Part shown: positions 19,722 to 30,125 of the stretch, in pieces
How positions within the stretch are numbered: position 1 is the first letter of the stretch
Layout: each line of letters starts with the position of its first letter
Position numbers and translations under genes: made by a program
Assembly: GCA_023807065.1 (NCBI GenBank)
Contig: JAJJLU010000388.1
Span: forward strand, 1-57,574
DNA: 57,574 bases
DNA from: Isotricha intestinalis
Lineage: Eukaryota > Ciliophora > Litostomatea > Vestibuliferida > Isotrichidae
Direction of reading: 5' to 3'
The notes under the pieces: generated by a model
What the model was told of the DNA's origin: nothing
What the model saw: the letters and a program-made list of their open reading frames with translations, nothing else
Databases searched by the model: none

Positions 19722-21190
19722 ATGTTTGAAACTAGAGAAAGTGATATATCAGACAATATATCAAAATTTTTTGAAAAAGCAGAAGATCCAACCCAACTAA
19801 TAAACTTTCTAAACACAGAAGAAGAATCAGATATATATGAATTAAGAATAGGTCCAAAAAAACTAACAAGTAAAATACATCAAAAAACTAACCCAAAATA
19901 GTTTTAGACAAAGTAATATTAAGTTGTCCGATAAATACATTTGAATTAGTAATAAAAACATTAACAAAAAGATTTCGAAAACACAATATAAACGCATATG
20001 TAAATATAGAAGATATAGATGGAAATACAGCAATAATATATGCAGCATATAGAGGAAATATAAAAATAATAGAAATATTAATAGATTATGGTGCATCAAT
20101 AGATATAAGTTCATTAAATGGATTAAATATTTTACATATGGCTGCTCAAGGTGATAATCCAAATGTAATAATATATTTTAAAGAAAAATATAAAATGTCA
20201 ATATATTGTAAAGATTATAAAGGTAATACTCCACTTCATTGGGCTTGTTTTAATTGTGCTGAACATTCAGTTAATTATTTATTAAGATTTATGAATGATA
20301 TTAATCAACAAAATAATTTAGGACAAACTCCTTTACATATTGCTATATATACTGAAAGAATTAGAATTATTAAGAAATTAATTAAAAAAGGTGCTAATTT
20401 ACATTTAAAAGATAATAATGGAAATAATCCAATTCAATTAGCTATTCAATTAACTGGAGCTTCAAGTAAAGTTACTAATGTTTTAATTGAAAATAAACCC
20501 TTAAAATTCTGTTTTTATGGGAAGGAAAAAGGAAAAATTAATATTTTTATTAATTCTTTTTCTTTCTTCTTAACGATGTTTTTATTCACTTTATTAATTT
20601 TCAATTCACAATTAAGTTATTTGAGTTCTTTTTATACTGGGATTTTTTTTATGATTAATATATTTTATTTATTAATTTTTATTGTTATTAATTCTTCTGA
20701 TCCTGGATTTATTTTAAAGAAAGAAAATTATGATTGGATTACTTTAGTTTGTAGAAATGAAAATATTAAAAAAATGTGTCCTTATTGTCAAGTTGAAAAA
20801 GAAAAATTAAGTAAACATTGTTTTATTTGTAATCATTGCATTATTGAACAAAGTAATCATTGTAATTTATTAGGAAATTGTATTGGGAAGAAAAATAATA
20901 TATATTATTTTATTTTTTTATTTATGGCTTTTATTTATTCATCATACATTTATTATATTTCATTAAAAGTTTTTTTAATCAATGATCCTATTTTGCCTAT
21001 TATTAAAAATCCTATTTTATCTGAAAAAGATCATATTTTACCTTTCACTTTTATTTTTAAAAATAATTGGAAAGATGCTATTGCTGTTTTTTCTATGACT
21101 TGTGCACTCTTTGGTTTAGGTATTACTGTTTTTCTTGTTATTAAAAACATTCGTCAAATTATAATTCATAATAAAATAAGAAATATTTAA
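19722..21190 (+). CDS. Ankyrin-repeat DHHC-type palmitoyltransferase, altered box (2 exons)
   Basis: Exon 1 is 19722-19869 and exon 2 is 19902-21190, giving 478 aa (HIP14/Akr1-like layout). Ankyrin repeats occupy about 75-245, with GNTAIIYAAYRGN, GNTPLHWACFN and GQTPLHIAIYTE. Two membrane spans follow (about 265-310), then the Cys-rich domain CPYCQVEKEKLSKHCFICNHC, then two more spans. The catalytic box that normally reads DHHC here reads SNHC (Cys370), so the nucleophile Cys and the second His remain but Asp and the first His are changed. GNCIG after it is intact. It may still form an acyl intermediate, or may be a regulatory relative. Expected on Golgi or endosomal membranes. Confidence 0.88.
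19870..19901 (+). other. 32-nt intron of the ankyrin-DHHC gene
   Basis: It begins GTAAAATAC and ends CCCAAAATAG, with a textbook CTAAC branch point 13 nt before the end. Splicing joins ACA-A to TT-TTA in frame and links the N-terminus to the first ankyrin repeat. Retention would hit a TAG at the end of the intron. Confidence 0.9.
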
Positions 21191-21289
21191 ATTTTATTTT
21201 TTTGTATTTTATACTAATTTAATTTAAAGTATTTTTTATATTTTTTTATTTTTTTAAATTGATATTTTTGAGTTATAAATTAAATAAAA

Positions 21290-22642
21290 ATGAAAGCTTC
21301 TTTAGGACCAAGAAAAATAAAGAAAAATACTTGGTTTCTTCCATTGCTTCTTATTACAATTTCAATATTATTTGAAATGTTTATAAAAGATTATTTATAT
21401 GATATATCAAGAAGGCATATAATTTATCTTCAAGATAAAATAACAATAAAAGGTGAGAAATTTTCAAAAAGTAATCATTTAATAGTAATAATAACAAGAA
21501 TAATAATCCACATATCAAGTTCAAATTTATTATATTTCTTAATATCTTCTTTATTATATAATTTTCTGAATGTGTATAAAATATTTATATTATTTTTATC
21601 AATTTTAATTTCAAATTTTTTTTCTTCAATATTTTGTTATATTTTTCATTCTCCAAGACCATTTATGGTTGATTCAAAAATTTCTCCTTTAATTTTTATT
21701 TCTTCAGAATGGGGAAGTCCAAATACTCAAATTGTAACTCTTATTACATTTTTTTTAACATTATTTACTGTAATCATTAGAAATAAATATATGAAAGATG
21801 CTAAAAAATTAAAAATATTTATTGGGATAATCTTCTCTATATTAACTTTATTCTTTATTTTTCTTTATTTTTTTGCTGGTGTTGTTTCATATGATCAAAT
21901 TGTTTTTTCCTTTTTATTAGGAATTATTTGCTATTTATTAATGTTTTCTTTATTTGATATTGATTTTAATAATCCTAAACAATTATATATTATTGTTCGT
22001 TTTAAATTTTTGTATTATGTTCCTTTAAATGTTTTCTTAGGAATTTTCTTATTTATATTATATAAATATATTATAAATGATGAAGAAATTAGCTTTTATC
22101 AAACTAACATTAATAAACAGATTTCTAGATATAAAAGTAATAATGATGATTTTTTTTCTTCTAAAATAATTGATTCTACTAAAGGACTTTTTAATTTAAA
22201 TAATGGAATATTTTTTAATATATTATGTTTTTATTGTAATATTCCAATTATTCTTGGTTTAAAAGCAGAATATATTTCAACTTTTAATAAGAAATTTAAT
22301 AATTGGGCAAAAAGTAATTTTGGATCTTATGACGCTTTAACTAATTTTTCCATGTATAATGATTATAAATATTCTGAAGATTCACAATGGAATAATACAG
22401 GAATATTTAAAACTATAATAAGAATTATTATTTCTCTTATATTATGCTTTATTTGCTTATTACCAATGTATATTCCTGAAATAATAAAAAAATATAATAC
22501 TAATCAAAAAGAAGTAAATCAAGTTGTTGCATTAATTTTTTATTCTGGTTTTCCTTTATTTTTAATTTCTTTTGGTACTTTTTATTTTTTTAAAGTCATT
22601 TATAGAATATTATTTTTAACTAAAAAATTTTATAATGATTAG
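21290..22642 (+). CDS. PAP2-like membrane protein with degenerate active site
   Basis: 450 aa with six or more membrane spans. The layout matches the PAP2 (type 2 phosphatidic acid phosphatase) superfamily: FHSPRPF (Arg123-Pro124) as motif 1, WGSPNTQ (142-147) where PSGH is expected, and FFAGVVSYDQIVF (195-206) where a His and a D/Q triad are expected. Both catalytic His positions appear replaced (Gln147 and Val199). It is probably an inactive or lipid-binding relative, or an enzyme with a changed mechanism. The C-terminal half holds a luminal or cytosolic loop (about 270-360) and two further spans with LLPMYIPEI. It ends in TAG. Confidence 0.75.
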   Translation: MKASLGPRKIKKNTWFLPLLLITISILFEMFIKDYLYDISRRHIIYLQDKITIKGEKFSKSNHLIVIITRIIIHISSSNLLYFLISSLLYNFLNVYKIFILFLSILISNFFSSIFCYIFHSPRPFMVDSKISPLIFISSEWGSPNTQIVTLITFFLTLFTVIIRNKYMKDAKKLKIFIGIIFSILTLFFIFLYFFAGVVSYDQIVFSFLLGIICYLLMFSLFDIDFNNPKQLYIIVRFKFLYYVPLNVFLGIFLFILYKYIINDEEISFYQTNINKQISRYKSNNDDFFSSKIIDSTKGLFNLNNGIFFNILCFYCNIPIILGLKAEYISTFNKKFNNWAKSNFGSYDALTNFSMYNDYKYSEDSQWNNTGIFKTIIRIIISLILCFICLLPMYIPEIIKKYNTNQKEVNQVVALIFYSGFPLFLISFGTFYFFKVIYRILFLTKKFYND

Positions 22643-22727
22643 ATTTCATTAAATTAAAGGAATTTATTATTTAATTTGTTTTTATTTTTTTAAATTTGAC
22701 AAAAAAAAAAAGGAAAAAATTATATAT

Positions 22728-23948
22728 TTAATAATATATTAATTTAGTTATTGTAGGTGAATTAATTTTATCACATTTTTTTGAAATTGATTGAAAATCA
22801 TTTATACCATAAACATTAGAAATTCTAATTGGATTTATTTTATTATTATTCTTGATATTTAAAGAAAAAGAAGAAGATAATTTTTTATTATTACCTTTTT
22901 TATTAAATGTATAACCTTTTTTATTTCCTACTCCACTTTCTGGCAATAAATCATTTAATAACATTTTATTTTCAAACAATTTTTTTTCAATTAAATTTCT
23001 TGTGTTTCCTTGACTTAAATTTTCATTGTTAAAAGAATTAAAATTATCTAAATTTTGTTTTTTAAAACTTCTTGTAATTGCAATTCTATTTTTTTCTTTA
23101 TAATTATTCGATAAATTACCCATTATTTCATCAAAATTTTTTTTTAATTCATTAATTGATAAATCAGAATATTTTGAATTTAATTTATTATTAATTAATT
23201 CTTTATTATGTGTTATAATACCAAAAACATTTTTTATTTTATTTTTAATTTTATTATCTTTTTGTTGATTTAATTGAATTTTTTTTTGATTATTTTTAAA
23301 AAAATCAATTTTATCAAATTTTTTTTCATATTCATCATCATCTTTCAAAAAGGATTTTATTCCTGAATTACTAGTATTATTATTACTATATATATAATTA
23401 TTATTATAATTTTTTTTTCTATCATCATAATAACTATTAATTTTATATTTAATATTTCCTTCAGTTTTAATATTTGAATAAGTTAAATTTTTTAATTCTT
23501 TCATTTTATTTTTAACATATTTTTCAAATTCATCATTATCACTTTTTTTTCTTTCTTTATATTTTTTTCTACTTTCATTTATTATTCCTTTCCAATTTTG
23601 TAAAGAATTAATTGTTGAATTATTACTTTTTGAATCAAATAATAAATCATTATTTTTCTTTCTTAAATTTAATTGTTTTTTCTTTTCAATATCTGACCAT
23701 TTATCTTCTAAATCTTTAAAAAGAGAAAATTCATCAAGTGAATTTTGTTCATTATTTAATTTTAACTCTGAATTTTTTCGGATTTCCATTGTTAAAGGTA
23801 AATTAAATTTTTCATTTATATCAATTTCTTCTTTTTCTATTTCTTTATTTTTTATATCTGAAACATCTTCTATTTCTTTTATATTCATTTCATTTTCTAA
23901 ATTATTATATTCATTTATTTCTTCATCATAATTTTCATTTTGAATCAT
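22728..23948 (-). CDS. Unknown Asn/Lys-rich protein
   Basis: 406 aa, not recognised. An acidic N-terminus (1-55) is followed by a charged helical stretch (about 85-165, FKDLEDKWSDIEKKK and WKGIINESRKKYKERKK) and a basic Asn-rich remainder with short patches such as NELKKNFDEIMGNLSNNYK and ENKMLLNDLLPESGVG. These short patches look like isolated interaction motifs in a disordered chain. Same strand as the VPS9 gene upstream, with 79 bp between them. Confidence 0.62.
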   Translation of the reverse strand: MIQNENYDEEINEYNNLENEMNIKEIEDVSDIKNKEIEKEEIDINEKFNLPLTMEIRKNSELKLNNEQNSLDEFSLFKDLEDKWSDIEKKKQLNLRKKNNDLLFDSKSNNSTINSLQNWKGIINESRKKYKERKKSDNDEFEKYVKNKMKELKNLTYSNIKTEGNIKYKINSYYDDRKKNYNNNYIYSNNNTSNSGIKSFLKDDDEYEKKFDKIDFFKNNQKKIQLNQQKDNKIKNKIKNVFGIITHNKELINNKLNSKYSDLSINELKKNFDEIMGNLSNNYKEKNRIAITRSFKKQNLDNFNSFNNENLSQGNTRNLIEKKLFENKMLLNDLLPESGVGNKKGYTFNKKGNNKKLSSSFSLNIKNNNKINPIRISNVYGINDFQSISKKCDKINSPTITKLIYY

Positions 23949-24027
23949 ATTTCTTTTTCTTTTTTGTTTATTTTTTCTTTAATAAATTTTAATAAATTTA
24001 TAATAATTATATTTATTATAATTAATT

Positions 24028-24924
24028 TTAATTATTACTATCTTCTTCTATTTTCATTAATATATTTCTAAAGTTTTGCCTTAATAATTCATATTTATAT
24101 AATTTCATTTTTTCTTTATTATCAAAATCTTTATTAAGTAAATCAGTTGGGATATCATTTATATTTTTTATTTCTTTCATTTTTTCTTCACTTTCTATAT
24201 TTTCTTCTTCAAATAAATCATCTTTATTTTGAATTGTATTAATTTTTTTTTCATATACTGTAAAAAATTTCATTGATTGAAGAGCAGTTGATAAATAAAA
24301 ATCTTCATCACTTTCAATAATAGTTTTATTTCTAAACAATAAACAAAATATTAATTCATTTCTTAAATTTTTTATCCTTGAATGAATTAACATAAAAGTT
24401 AAAAATTTTAATAATTTATTTCTATCTCTATTAGAATAAGTATAATTAATATAATTACATAAATTAGATAAAACAATTAATTTTTGTTTAGGTGTTTTAA
24501 AAAAAGAAAATTCTTTAAATTTTGAAATTTGTAATTTAATTTCATCTTTATGAGATTGATAATCATAATCATTTATTTCTAAAGTTTTTAAAGTAATATT
24601 TTTCAAAGAATCATATTGTATATTATTATCTTCAAATAAATTCATTATTGTATTATAAAGAGAATTACAAAGTAAATCTTCAAATCCATCTATAATAATT
24701 TTATACCAATTTTTATCAATATAAAATTGAATATTCCATATTTTTGCAAATTCATTTGTTAATTTTAATACAAAAGAATTAAACTCTTCTGAAATTTCAT
24801 TTAAATCTGTCATTGATTCACATATAATTGGAAATTGATTTAAAGTAAAATCTTTTAATTGATCCAAAAGATTTTTTGATTTATCAAATGTTAATTTTTC
24901 AAAAAAATCACTTGATGATAGCAT
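24028..24924 (-). CDS. VPS9-domain protein (Rab5-type GEF)
   Basis: 298 aa. Residues about 75-235 fit a VPS9 domain: WYKIIIDGFEDLLCNSLYNTIMNLF, then TPKQKLIVLSNLCNYIN, then NKLLKFLTFMLIHSRIKNLRNEL and finally DEDFYLSTALQSMKFF, which lines up with the Rabex-5/VPS9 motif GEDGYYLTNL and its essential Tyr. VPS9 domains catalyse GDP-GTP exchange on Rab5/Vps21-type GTPases on early endosomes. The match is by pattern and the loops are divergent, so the family call is fairly good and the activity less so. An acidic helical C-terminus follows. Divergent from kinesin-8 with 138 bp between starts. Confidence 0.72.
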   Translation of the reverse strand: MLSSSDFFEKLTFDKSKNLLDQLKDFTLNQFPIICESMTDLNEISEEFNSFVLKLTNEFAKIWNIQFYIDKNWYKIIIDGFEDLLCNSLYNTIMNLFEDNNIQYDSLKNITLKTLEINDYDYQSHKDEIKLQISKFKEFSFFKTPKQKLIVLSNLCNYINYTYSNRDRNKLLKFLTFMLIHSRIKNLRNELIFCLLFRNKTIIESDEDFYLSTALQSMKFFTVYEKKINTIQNKDDLFEEENIESEEKMKEIKNINDIPTDLLNKDFDNKEKMKLYKYELLRQNFRNILMKIEEDSNN

Positions 24925-25062
24925 TAATTTAAAATATATTAATATTTTAATTTTCGTTTTTTTTTCAATAAATATTTCTTGTTACAAAAATATAATTAAA
25001 TATAATTTAAATTCCAATAAAATTTTTTTTAATTTTAAAATATTTGTCACTTTATAAACACA

Positions 25063-27708
25063 ATGGAATCAAATATAAGTTTATTCAAATTTAACAACAG
25101 TATAATTAAAACTAATAAAATTAATAATTCAAGAAATAATAGTAACAATAGTATAATATATCAATCTCAAAGAAACAATGAGAAAGTAAGATCAAAAAGT
25201 GAAAATGAAATAAATACAAATTCAATAGAAGAAGAAACAAATAAATATATAGAAGAATTAAAGAAAGGAACATATAATATTTTAGTAGCAGTTCGTTGTA
25301 GACCCCTAAATCAAAAAGAAAAAGACTTTTCATCTCAACAAACATTAAATATAATAAATAAGAAGTTAATAATATTAAAAGACCCAAATGGAATAACAAA
25401 TATAAATAATAATAGAAGTAAGGAAATATCAATGGCATTTGATTATGTATTTGATGAATATGAAAGTCAAGAAAATATATTTAATTCAACAACAAAATTT
25501 TTAATAGAAGGAGTAGTTAATGGATTTAATGCAACAGTTTTCGCTTATGGTGCAACAGGAGCTGGTAAAACATATACTATGTTAGGAAATGAAAGAAATC
25601 CAGGAATAATGCCTTTAACATTAAAAGAACTTTTCAATAAAATAAATTCATATCCTAATAGAGAATATAATGTGAAATTATGGTATTTAGAAATATATAA
25701 TGAAAATATAAGAGATTTATTATCAAATAATAATGAAAGTAATTTAGATTTGAGAGAAGATCAAAATAAAGGAATTATTGTAAGTGGAATTACAGAAATA
25801 AAAGCAACATCGAGTGAACATATATTAAATATATTAAAGAAAGGAAATAAAAATAGAACAACAGAATCTACAAATGCAAATGAAACATCAAGTCGATCTC
25901 ATGCAATATTACAAATAATGGTATCTTATAAGGAGAAAAATTCAGGTATAGATTATGAGATAAAATATGGTAAATTAAATTTGATAGACTTAGCAGGAAG
26001 TGAAAGAGCTTCAGTAACATTAAATAGAGGGAATAGATTAATTGAAGGAGCAAATATAAATAGAAGTTTATTAACATTAGGAAATTGTATAAATGCGTTA
26101 TGTGAAGCAAATGAAAAAGGAAGTAAATCATATATTCCATATAGAGATTCTAAATTAACTAGATTATTAAAAGACTCTTTAGGTGGAAATGCAAGAACTG
26201 TTATGATTGCTAATGTTTCTCCTTCTATTTTAAGCTTTGATGACACTTATAATACCTTAAATTATGCTAATAGAGCTAAGAAAATTAAAAGTAATGTTAA
26301 AAGAAATGTACTTAATGCTAAATATCATATTAGTAATTATACTAATATTATTAAAAATTTACAAAATAGAATTTATGATTTGGAATCACAAATTGGACAT
26401 CAAAGAGATATGACTTTAAGTCCTACTTCCAGAAAAAGCGATTATGAAAATAAAAAGTTCATTGAGAAAATTAAAATCATTTGTGATAATCAAATTAAAG
26501 TTCAAAAGAAAATAGTTGGAAATAATTATGAAGTTTTGAAATTAAAGAAAAAAATTTGGGACGAAGATGATAAAGATGATAATATTAAAGATAAAATTCA
26601 AAAAACAAATGAATTAGTTGAAAAATATTCTAATAGTTTGAAAGAAATTAATAAAACTGTTGATAGCTATTCTAATAAATTAGATAAATTAAATGAATTA
26701 GAAAAAGATTATGCTTTAATATTAATAAATAATAGTAAAAATAAAGTAAGTAATATAAATTTAGCATATAAGATAATATTAATAAAAGAAAGAATAGACA
26801 AATTAAATGAATATATAAAAGAATTAGAAGATCAAATAATAATAAGAGATAATATATTATCAAATAAAAAAATAATAATAGAAGATTTAGAAATAGACTT
26901 AAAAAATAATTATAAATCATTAAATATTTTGAGAGAAAAATATAAAGTTAAAAAAGAAAAAGAAGCAAATGGAATTGTAAGTAATGGCTTTTTTAAAGAT
27001 AATTCACCAGATAATTCAAGATTACCTCCTTTATCAAATACTTCTATTAATTCATTAAATAAAACTGAAGTTGATAGAGTTTTATCAAATATAAGAGATG
27101 TGAATAATAGTATTAATAATATAAATATTAAATTAAAAAATTTTGATAATAATAATAAAACTTTATTAAGACCAAAAAGCTCTATTAATATTATTCAAAA
27201 TAAATCTTATATTAGTAATTCTCCAAAGAAAAATAAAACGAAATTTTTTCCTATTAGTAATCAATTTAAAGTAAAACCTGTTAATAATAATATTAGACAA
27301 AGTTTTATTCCTAAAAATATATTAATTAATAATGTTCCAGAAAGTGCAAAGCAAATAAAAGGGAAAATGAGGAATAATATAAATATTAAATATAGGATTA
27401 AAAATAGAAGTGTTTTAACAGAACAAAATTCTGAAAATTCACATCAAAGTTATGGAATTGAAACAGAAAATATAAGAGCTAATCAAATTATTATTAATGG
27501 ATCAAAAATTGATAATGAATCTAAAAGATTTCATTCTAATAATAATAATAATATTAGTTTTAATTCAAGTGGTGAAAATGGAAATAAAGATAAAAGTTAT
27601 CCTAAATTAGTTAATGTTAATGTTTTTAAAAATAGTTCTTATAAAACAAAATCACCTATTACTAAAGTTAATTTTGGTCAAAAAAAGAAAATTCCTTTTA
27701 AAATTTAA
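25063..27708 (+). CDS. Kinesin-8 family motor
   Basis: 881 aa. The motor domain (about 70-420) is at the N-terminus with YNILVAVRCRPL, P-loop GATGAGKT (163-170), switch I NETSSRSHA, switch II DLAGSERAS and the microtubule-binding YRDSKLTRLLKDSLGGN. The end of the motor, YANRAKKIKSNVKRNVLN followed by HISNYTNIIKNLQ, is typical of kinesin-8 (KIF18/KIF19/Kip3). Coiled coils (about 425-640) follow, then a basic Asn-rich tail suited to microtubule binding. Kinesin-8 motors walk to plus ends and shorten microtubules, controlling spindle or cilium length; KIF19 limits cilium length in animals. The 70-aa N-terminal extension is low complexity. Confidence 0.95.
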   Translation: MESNISLFKFNNSIIKTNKINNSRNNSNNSIIYQSQRNNEKVRSKSENEINTNSIEEETNKYIEELKKGTYNILVAVRCRPLNQKEKDFSSQQTLNIINKKLIILKDPNGITNINNNRSKEISMAFDYVFDEYESQENIFNSTTKFLIEGVVNGFNATVFAYGATGAGKTYTMLGNERNPGIMPLTLKELFNKINSYPNREYNVKLWYLEIYNENIRDLLSNNNESNLDLREDQNKGIIVSGITEIKATSSEHILNILKKGNKNRTTESTNANETSSRSHAILQIMVSYKEKNSGIDYEIKYGKLNLIDLAGSERASVTLNRGNRLIEGANINRSLLTLGNCINALCEANEKGSKSYIPYRDSKLTRLLKDSLGGNARTVMIANVSPSILSFDDTYNTLNYANRAKKIKSNVKRNVLNAKYHISNYTNIIKNLQNRIYDLESQIGHQRDMTLSPTSRKSDYENKKFIEKIKIICDNQIKVQKKIVGNNYEVLKLKKKIWDEDDKDDNIKDKIQKTNELVEKYSNSLKEINKTVDSYSNKLDKLNELEKDYALILINNSKNKVSNINLAYKIILIKERIDKLNEYIKELEDQIIIRDNILSNKKIIIEDLEIDLKNNYKSLNILREKYKVKKEKEANGIVSNGFFKDNSPDNSRLPPLSNTSINSLNKTEVDRVLSNIRDVNNSINNINIKLKNFDNNNKTLLRPKSSINIIQNKSYISNSPKKNKTKFFPISNQFKVKPVNNNIRQSFIPKNILINNVPESAKQIKGKMRNNINIKYRIKNRSVLTEQNSENSHQSYGIETENIRANQIIINGSKIDNESKRFHSNNNNNISFNSSGENGNKDKSYPKLVNVNVFKNSSYKTKSPITKVNFGQKKKIPFKI

Positions 27709-28168
27709 TGATTATTATATGTATTATTTGTAATAATGATTTGTATTATTTTTTTCTCTATTTTAATATAATTATATTTATATTAAAATTAAAACATAAT
27801 CTATTTTTATTTATTAAAATAAATAAAAAATAATTTTTGAAAAAATAAAATGTTAAAAAATAAAAATTTGAAGTATTGTAAATTTCATTAAAAAAATAAA
27901 AATAATTAATTACCAAAAAACCCAATGCATGTCCTGTAATAAAAATTCTTCAAAAAAATTTAAATTTCTTCTTTAAATTCCTTTGGTATAAAGAAAAAAA
28001 AAACAAAAAATGAAAAAAACTTCAAAAAAGTAAAAACGAATTAATAAAAGTCTTTAAAAAAGAGTAAAATTTTAAATAAAATTCAAAAAAAAATGATTTA
28101 ATAATGGCAAAATTTTTTTGAAAATATATAAATACCTCAAAAAAAAATTAAAAAACTATAAAAAAAAT
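27709..28168. other. Intergenic region before phosphoglucomutase
   Basis: 460 bp of A+T-rich DNA carrying the kinesin 3' end and the promoter of a gene that looks highly expressed. One less A+T-rich patch lies at 27920-27940 (CCCAATGCATGTCCTG). No tRNA or open frame. An in-frame ATG at 28118 would add 17 Lys/Asn-rich residues to the next protein, which I consider leader sequence. Confidence 0.5.
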
Positions 28169-29893
28169 ATGATAACAACAAAAGTAAATGTCGTGAAGAC
28201 GACACCATTCAATGATCAAAAGATGGGAACATCAGGTCTTCGTAAAAAGGTGACAGTAGTAAAACAAGCAAACTATGCAGAAAATTTCATTCAAAGTGTA
28301 TTTAACTCATACACTCCTGCAGACTATGAGAATAAATCCTTAATATTAGGAGGAGATGGTAGATATTACAATGACGTAGCAATAAAAACAACAATAAGAA
28401 TAGCAGCAGCACATAAAGTTTCAAAAATTATTCTTGCTGAAAATGGTTTAATGTCAACTCCTGCTGTCTCTCTACTTATTAGAGCTCAACCTAAAGGAGA
28501 AAATTTCGGTGCTTTCATTTTCACTGCTTCACATAATCCTGGTGGTCCTGATAATGATCTTGGATTCAAATTCAATGGTCCTAATGGTGCTGCTATACCA
28601 GAACAAATGAATGATAGAGTCTTTGAAGAAACTAAAAAAATAAGTGAATATAAAATTGCTGATTATACTGGAGATATCTCTTTCACTCAACCAAGTGAAT
28701 TCGAAGTAGAACATCCTGATGGAAATAAAACTAAAATGAGTATTGTTATTGAACCCACTTGTAAACATTATATTGAAGAAATGCAAGCTTTATTCGATTT
28801 TGATTTAATTAAAACACTCTTTGCTAGAAAAGATTTCAATTTCGTCTTCGATGGTCTTCACGGTATTTCAGGACCATATGCTAAAGCAATATTCCATGGT
28901 ATTTTCGGTGTAGATGAGAAAAATCTTTTCCAATGTGATCCCTTACCTGACTTCGGAGGTGGTCATCCAGATCCAAATTTAGTCCATGCTCATAATTTAG
29001 TAGCATTAATGGATGTATTTAATAAGAATCCATATGCATGTGTTCCAGATATGGGATGTGCATGTGATGGTGATGCAGATAGGAATATGATTTTAGGTCC
29101 TAGAATATTAGTAACACCAAGTGATTCACTTGCAGTATTAACAAATAATTACGAATTAGTAAAAGCACTTAGTAGAAATGGTAAATTAGCAGGTGTAGCT
29201 AGATCAATGCCAACATCAGGTGCAGTAGATAGAGTAGCAAAGAAATTAGGATTAAATGTTTATGAAACACCAACTGGATGGAAATACTTTGGTAACTTAT
29301 TAGATGCTGGAAAAATAACTCTTTGTGGAGAAGAATCTTTCGGTACTGGATCTGATCATGCAAGAGAAAAAGATGGTATTTGGGCTATTTTATGTTGGTT
29401 ATCTATCTTAGCACAAAAAAATAAAGGTAATACTGGAAAATTCATTGGAATTAATGATATTTTAGGTGATCATTGGAAAACTTATGGAAGAGATTATTAT
29501 TGTAGATATGATTATGAAGATGTTCCTGTTGATAAAGCTGAAGTTGTTAAAGGTAATTTAGCTAAAAATTTCGATATGTTTAAAGGATTAAAAGAAGGAA
29601 ATGAAGCTTGTGTTTTTGAATATCATGATCCTGTTGATAATTCTGTCTCTAAAAATCAAGGTTGGATTTATAAATTCCCAGATGGAAGTAGAATTGTTTT
29701 TAGAGTTTCAGGTACTTCTTCTGCTAATGCTACTTTCAGAATTTATTTCGAAAAACATGTTGAACCAAATGGAGATTTATGGGCTGACACTAATAAAATT
29801 ATTAAAGATGGAGATAATTTACCTGATTTAGCTATTAAAATCTCAGATTTAAATAATGTCGCTGGTAGAACTGGTCCTACTGTTATTACGTAA
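28169..29893 (+). CDS. PGM1: Phosphoglucomutase (parafusin-type PGM)
   Basis: 574 aa from the ATG at 28169, chosen because the known family start lies close to VVKTTPFNDQKMGTSGLRKKV. It interconverts glucose-1-phosphate and glucose-6-phosphate in glycogen/amylopectin metabolism. The phospho-serine loop TASHNPGG (Ser121), the metal loop DGDADRNMI (as in plant enzymes), the sugar loop CGEESFGTGSDH and the phosphate loop RVSGTSSANA are all intact, and it ends GRTGPTVIT like animal PGM1. In ciliates the parafusin form also acts in regulated exocytosis; which role applies here cannot be told. Its codons use more C-ending triplets (TTC, GTC, ATC) than its neighbours, which suggests strong expression. 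Confidence 0.97.
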   Translation: MITTKVNVVKTTPFNDQKMGTSGLRKKVTVVKQANYAENFIQSVFNSYTPADYENKSLILGGDGRYYNDVAIKTTIRIAAAHKVSKIILAENGLMSTPAVSLLIRAQPKGENFGAFIFTASHNPGGPDNDLGFKFNGPNGAAIPEQMNDRVFEETKKISEYKIADYTGDISFTQPSEFEVEHPDGNKTKMSIVIEPTCKHYIEEMQALFDFDLIKTLFARKDFNFVFDGLHGISGPYAKAIFHGIFGVDEKNLFQCDPLPDFGGGHPDPNLVHAHNLVALMDVFNKNPYACVPDMGCACDGDADRNMILGPRILVTPSDSLAVLTNNYELVKALSRNGKLAGVARSMPTSGAVDRVAKKLGLNVYETPTGWKYFGNLLDAGKITLCGEESFGTGSDHAREKDGIWAILCWLSILAQKNKGNTGKFIGINDILGDHWKTYGRDYYCRYDYEDVPVDKAEVVKGNLAKNFDMFKGLKEGNEACVFEYHDPVDNSVSKNQGWIYKFPDGSRIVFRVSGTSSANATFRIYFEKHVEPNGDLWADTNKIIKDGDNLPDLAIKISDLNNVAGRTGPTVIT

Positions 29894-30125
29894 ATCTTGG
29901 TTAAATTATTTTTTTAGGTTATTAAATTTAATCTATTTATAAGGGGAAAAATTTTGGGTTAAATATTTAATTGTTTATTTTACTTTTTTTTATATTTTAT
30001 TATTTTTTTTTATTTATATTTTGTTTGTTTATATAAAATTAAAATAATAGGAAAAAAAGATAAAAAAAAAAATTAATAAAAAAATTTTAAAATATAAGAA
30101 AATAAAATGGAAAAATGATTAAAAA

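Noticed and set aside
28118..28168. 17-residue N-terminal extension of phosphoglucomutase from an upstream ATG
   Set aside because: The extension is Lys/Asn/Tyr-rich leader-like sequence; the known family start lies at the later ATG.
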